DNA from: Lachancea kluyveri NRRL Y-12651
Lineage: Eukaryota > Ascomycota > Saccharomycetes > Saccharomycetales > Saccharomycetaceae
Assembly (NCBI GenBank): GCA_000149225.2
Contig: CM000690.1
Location: forward strand, 620,001-684,000
Length of the DNA stretch: 64,000 nt
Direction: 5' to 3'
Made by a program: the position numbers and the translations under genes
Shown: in pieces, positions 59,678 to 64,000 of the stretch
Numbering within the stretch: position 1 is the first letter of the stretch
How the letters are laid out: every line of letters starts with the position of its first letter
The notes under the pieces: model-generated
Told to the model about the DNA's origin: nothing
What the model saw: the letters and a program-made list of their open reading frames with translations, nothing else
Databases searched by the model: none

Positions 59678-60959
59678 TGGTAGCGCCTGTGCTTCGGTTA
59701 CTTCTAAAGAAGTCCACACGAATCAAGATCCATTAGACGTCTCAGCTTCCAAATTCGACGAATATGAAAAGAATTCCACCAAGGCTAGTTCTCAACCTGA
59801 AGAAACACCTGTTTCATCAGCTGTTCCCGAGAACGCTCATCATGCCTCTCCTCACACTGCTCAAGCACCATTACCGCAGAATGGGCCATACTCACAGCAG
59901 TGCATGATGACCCCAAACCAAGCCAATCCATCTGGCTGGTCAGTATACGGACACCCATATATGATGCCGTACACACCTTATCAAATGTCGCCCATGTACT
60001 ATCCACCTGGGTCACAACAACAGTATCCACAGTATACATCAGGTGTTGGCACGCCATTGAGCACTCCATCACCTGAGTCCAGCAATACACCTACCGGACC
60101 ACCATCAGCAAAATCTAATATGACACCCGTTAACAAATCTGTCAGACCACCACCGTTTTTAACCTCATCGAGTGAATTCCTAATTTGGGTTAGAAATTAC
60201 ATCAAGTTTTTACAAAATTCCAATCTTGGTGATATTATTCCGAAAACCAACGGAAAAGCTACGCGTCAGATGACATATGACGAGCACACTTTCTTGTACA
60301 ACACTTTTCAAACGTTTGCTCCATCTCAATTCCTACCTACTTGGGTAAAAGACATCTTATCTGTTGATTACACGGATATAATGAAGATTCTCACTAAAAG
60401 CATGGAAAAAATGCAATCCGACAATCAAGAGGTAAACGACTATATTACGCTCGCTAACCTGCAATACGATGGTAGTATCCCTGCAGATATGTTTGAAACA
60501 CAAGTAATCAATACTATTGACAGACTTCGCGACAGCGGTCTTCATATCAACGACAAGCTAGCGTGCAAATTAATTAGGAGAGGCCTCTCTGGTGAATATA
60601 GATTCTTACGATACGCACGTCATCGCCATCTAAACATGACAGTTACTGAACTATTCATGGACATTCATGCCATATATGAAGAACAACAGGAAACGAGATA
60701 CAATAAGCCTACATACTCGAAGAATCCTAGTGATAAGAGGAATACTTCTCGAGCCTTTACAAATACAAATAAAGCCAAAACTGTAACTCGAAACCCTCAA
60801 AAAACAAGTAACTCAAAATCAAGAACAGTCAAGACTAATAACGTGTCTACATCTCACAACTCTTTTGACGAAAATAATGATTCGATCAACGAATCACCTG
60901 ATCAAACAATATACTTGAACAATCAGTACGACCTTCATCTTAGGCCAGAAACATACTGA
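59637..60959 (+). CDS. TYA: Ty1-type Gag (capsid) region of the element
   Basis: The frame is open over 440 codons and starts [20 protein letters not shown], almost as in S. cerevisiae Ty1 Gag of the same length. A Pro/Gln/Tyr-rich N-terminal part is followed by the capsid core ([40 protein letters not shown]) and a basic, nucleic-acid-binding C-terminus. It overlaps the pol frame at the CTTAGGC site. It belongs to the element described at 59356 and is listed as a part of that fossil. Confidence 0.93.
   Translation: MESQQLSQYSPISHGSACASVTSKEVHTNQDPLDVSASKFDEYEKNSTKASSQPEETPVSSAVPENAHHASPHTAQAPLPQNGPYSQQCMMTPNQANPSGWSVYGHPYMMPYTPYQMSPMYYPPGSQQQYPQYTSGVGTPLSTPSPESSNTPTGPPSAKSNMTPVNKSVRPPPFLTSSSEFLIWVRNYIKFLQNSNLGDIIPKTNGKATRQMTYDEHTFLYNTFQTFAPSQFLPTWVKDILSVDYTDIMKILTKSMEKMQSDNQEVNDYITLANLQYDGSIPADMFETQVINTIDRLRDSGLHINDKLACKLIRRGLSGEYRFLRYARHRHLNMTVTELFMDIHAIYEEQQETRYNKPTYSKNPSDKRNTSRAFTNTNKAKTVTRNPQKTSNSKSRTVKTNNVSTSHNSFDENNDSINESPDQTIYLNNQYDLHLRPETY
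59678..59687 (+). other. Primer-binding site for initiator tRNA-Met
   Basis: TGGTAGCGCC directly follows the LTR, the same site as in Ty1 and Ty2, where initiator tRNA-Met primes minus-strand synthesis. Confidence 0.9.
60939..60945 (+). promoter_or_regulatory. Ty1-family +1 frameshift site CTT-AGG-C
   Basis: In the gag frame the codons are CTT then AGG, followed by C, shortly before the gag stop. This is the canonical heptamer by which Ty1 and Ty2 make Gag-Pol. Confidence 0.95.
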
Positions 60960-63900
60960 GTCCAAAGTAAACCACACGGATCATTCAAATGATGAACTTC
61001 CTGGACACCTTCTTATTGATTCAGGTGCATCACAAACCCTTATCAGATCCGCTCATCACATACACTCAGCGTCACCTAATATTGACATAAGCGCAATTGA
61101 TGCTCAAAAAAAGGAAATACCGATCAACGCCATTGGTAATCTCCAATTCCAATTCGACGACAATACTAAGACATCAATAACAGTATTACACACTCCGAAC
61201 ATAGCCCATGATCTGCTCAGTTTGAGTGAGCTAGCTAAACAAAATATCACAGCCTGTTTTACCAAAAATACCTTAGAGCGATCTGACGGCACCGTACTTG
61301 CCCATATCGTTCGACATGGTGACTTTTACTGGCTATCCAAAAAATACTTGATTCCCTCGAACCTATCTGTACCAACAGTCAATAATATCGGTACTGATAA
61401 AGGCTCACACAAGTATCCATATCCTTTGATTCATCGAATGCTTGGACACGCCAATGCTCAAACATTCGGAATTCTCTGAAAAATAACTCGATCACGTATC
61501 TAAAGGAATCAGATGTCGACTGGTCTAAAGCGACTACTTACCAATGCCCGGACTGTTTAATCGGCAAAAGCACCAAACACAGACATGTCAAGGGATCACG
61601 AGTAAAATACCAAAACTCGTATGAACTTTTCCAATACCTACATACCGACATATTTGGACCTGTTCACAACCTGCCAAAAAGTGCACCATCCTACTTCATA
61701 ACATTCACCGATGAGAAAACCAGATTTCAATGGGTTTATCCATTACACGATCGTCGTGAACAATCCATTCTCGAGGTTTTTACCACAATACTAGCCTTCA
61801 TTGAAAGACAATTCAAGGCCAGTGTATTGGTTATCCAAATGGACCGTGGATCTGAATACACCAACAAAACTCTCCACAAATTCCTTCTTAAAAAGGGTAT
61901 CACTGCATGCTATACAACCACAGCAGACTCTCGAGCTCATGGTGTAGCTGAACGATTGAATCGTACTTTACTAGACGATTGTCGCACACAGCTTCAATGC
62001 AGTGGGTTACCAAACCATTTATGGTTTTCCGCAGTTGAATTTTCAACCATAGTCAGGAACTCTTTAGTTTCACCCAAAAACGAGAAATCTGCACGACAAC
62101 ACGCGGGTTTAGCAGGACTCGACATCAGCACCCTACTACCGTTTGGTCAACCTGTGGTAGTCAATAATCACAATCCTGATTCGAAAATACATCCCCGTGG
62201 CATCCCTGGATACGCTCTACATCCATCCCGGAACTCTTATGGATATATTATCTATCTTCCATCTTTAAAAAAGACAGTGGACACTACCAATTACGTTATT
62301 CTGCAAGACAAGCAATCCAGATTAGACCAATTCAATTACGACGCACTCACCTTTGATGAAGACATAAGTCGACTAACTGCTTCATACAAATCGTTTATCG
62401 ATTCAAATGAAATAGAACAGTCATGCGAACTTCACATGGATTCTGATCATAATTTTCAATCTGAGATAGACCATGACACTGACCCCCGGAGAGATGACAG
62501 TCCCACAGACCTGATTACAACTGGTTCGTTATCAACTTCTACTCAACCAACGATAATGGAACCCGTACCTACTACTAATGTTCGTGCACCCAAAGAAGTT
62601 GACCCGAATATATCCGAATCCAATATCCTTCCGTCAAAGAAGAGGTATAACGTGCCCAATATTCCTGATCCAGACAGTACCTGTTCGGGTGGTACGAATA
62701 GACCAGATGTATCTATTGTTATCCCTGCGCACGACTCTGTCACACAACAGTCGAATAAATACAATAATTACGATAAAGTGAGTGATCCAGGTTCATACAG
62801 CAATACTGATACCGGCTTCACGAACGTTACAACACCCTGTTTGGGTGGTACCAACAACAAGAATATTCCAGATCTCAACAATCAGACTATCGAGAAAAGA
62901 TCGATAAACTGCCCAATTCCTCTAGATGATTCTTCGCAGGGAAGTGAGATACCAAACTATAACACTCCTATTGATACACCAGACACCTACTCTGAACATG
63001 ACGTCAAGGAGTATATTACCGAAGATCTTCCGCTTCCCGAATTACCTCCAGAATCTCCTACCTGTTTCCCCGATGCATTTAAAGAAATTCCACCGATCAA
63101 CTCTCGTCAAACTAATTCCAGTTTGGGTGGTATGGGTAAACCTAATATCTATGCTACTATCGATAGTAAGAAAAGATCATTAGAAGATAATGAAACTGAA
63201 ATTAAGGTATCACGAGACACATGGAATACAAAGAGCATGCGTAGTCTAGAACCTTCAAGACCAAAGAAACGTATACACCTGATCGCAGCTGTAAAAGCAG
63301 CAAAATCGATCAAACCGATACGAACAACCTTGAGATATGATGAGGCAATCACATATAATAAGAATATCGAGGAAAAGGAAGAATACATTCAAGCATACCA
63401 TAAAGAAGTAAATCAATTACTAAAGATGAATACATGGGACACAGACAGATACTATGACAAAAATGAAATAGACACCAAAAAGGTGATAAACTCAATGTTC
63501 ATCTTTAACAAGAAACGCGATGGAACACATAAAGCTAGATTTGTTGCAAGAGGAGACATTCAACATCCTGATACGTACGACTCAGAAATGCAATCTAATA
63601 CTGTACATCATTATGCATTGATGACATCCCTGTCACTTGCATTAGACAATGACCACTACGTCACACAACTAGACATATCTTCGGCGTACTTATACGCAGA
63701 TATCAAAGAAGAATTATACATAAGACCTCCGCCGCATTTGGGTATGAACAACAAGTTAATACGGTTGAGAAAATCACTTTACGGCTTGAAACAAAGTGGT
63801 GCAAACTGGTATGAAACTATCAAGTCATATCTGGTAGACAAATGTGGTATGGAAGAAGTACGTGGATGGTCATGCGTGTTTAAAAACAGTCAAGTAACAA

Positions 63901-64000
63901 TCTGTTTATTCGTTGATGACATGATACTGTTCAGCAAAGACTTGAACTCAAACAAAAGGATCATAGAAAAACTAAAGAGACAATATGACACTAAGATCAT
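60946..64000 (+). pseudogene. TYB: Ty1/Ty2-type pol region (protease, integrase, reverse transcriptase), incomplete
   Basis: It shows, in order: the aspartic protease active site DSGA near 61017; the integrase zinc-binding part with HRMLGHAN near 61434 and CPDCLIGK near 61547; the integrase core ([23 protein letters not shown]); a variable linker; and reverse transcriptase with [12 protein letters not shown] and LFVDDM near 63910. It continues past the window and looks broken about once in the visible part. Confidence 0.9.

Larger units (their letters stand above)
59356..64000 (+). mobile_element. Ty1/Ty2-type LTR retrotransposon, running off the window (fossil)
   Basis: It consists of a 5' LTR (59356-59677), a primer-binding site, a gag region, the family's CTTAGGC frameshift site, and pol with protease, integrase and reverse-transcriptase parts up to the window edge. 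RNase H and the 3' LTR lie outside. The family is Pseudoviridae/Copia, Ty1/Ty2 branch. The gag region is whole; the visible pol part has about one break, so the copy looks young but broken. It inserted into an existing LTR nest. Gag resembles Ty1 while much of pol resembles Ty2. Confidence 0.95.

Noticed and set aside
1-64000. CRISPR arrays, bacterial operons or prophage
   Set aside because: The window is yeast nuclear DNA with monocistronic genes and eukaryotic tRNAs; no spaced repeat array is present.

Overview
The window is nuclear DNA of a budding yeast (Saccharomycetaceae). Most genes can be matched to Saccharomyces cerevisiae families from remembered sequences and gene order; no search was run. 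The gene order is that of a lineage that did not go through the yeast whole-genome duplication. IOC3, CMK and GSY match S. cerevisiae chromosome VI, while HAP1, NDL1, MCP2, SYM1, YLR173W, DPH5, APS1 and the YLR152C-type transporter match chromosome XII. Here they lie in one run with consistent relative orientation around a single GSY locus. HAP1 and other proteins are too diverged for Saccharomyces itself. Zygosaccharomyces, Torulaspora, Lachancea or a relative would fit; I cannot choose among them.

Layout: 0-12 kb holds a gene end, a PTR3-like amino-acid sensor component, a bacterial-type PI-PLC, IOC3, tRNA-Met, CMK and glycogen synthase. From 12.6 to 14.7 kb lies a factor with an Ada/AraC-type helix-turn-helix, followed by about 6.5 kb without a credible gene. 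From 21 to 24 kb lies an AIP5-like actin-interacting gene in two overlapping frames. From 24.5 to 31.3 kb are tRNA-Gly, nested LTRs, AIM14, an NmrA-like protein and a cytosolic gamma-glutamyltransferase homologue. From 31.8 to 41 kb are tRNA-Asp, old repeats, HAP1, NDL1 and MCP2. From 42 to 58 kb are SYM1, an unrecognised gene, a second large Zn2Cys6 regulator, a YLR173W-like protein, a small mitochondrial protein, APS1, DPH5, a tRNA-His/tRNA-Val pair and an auxin-efflux-carrier family transporter. From 58.6 kb to the end are LTR fragments and a Ty1/Ty2-type element that runs off the window.

The strongest unusual signal is at 22902-22908. The two frames of the AIP5-like gene meet in a short overlap containing GCG-AGG-C, read on the minus strand. 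This combines the P-site codon of the Ty3 +1 frameshift site (GCG-AGU-U) with the A-site context of the Ty1 site (CUU-AGG-C). A shift there would make an 838-residue protein with the acidic middle and glutaredoxin-like end; without it a 298-residue N-terminal protein results. The Ty element in this window carries the canonical CUU-AGG-C site. Other points of interest are a nested LTR arrangement with the same junction at two loci, a tRNA-His/tRNA-Val gene pair with no terminator between them, an expanded heme-motif array in HAP1, and the large gene-free region upstream of the Ada-type factor.
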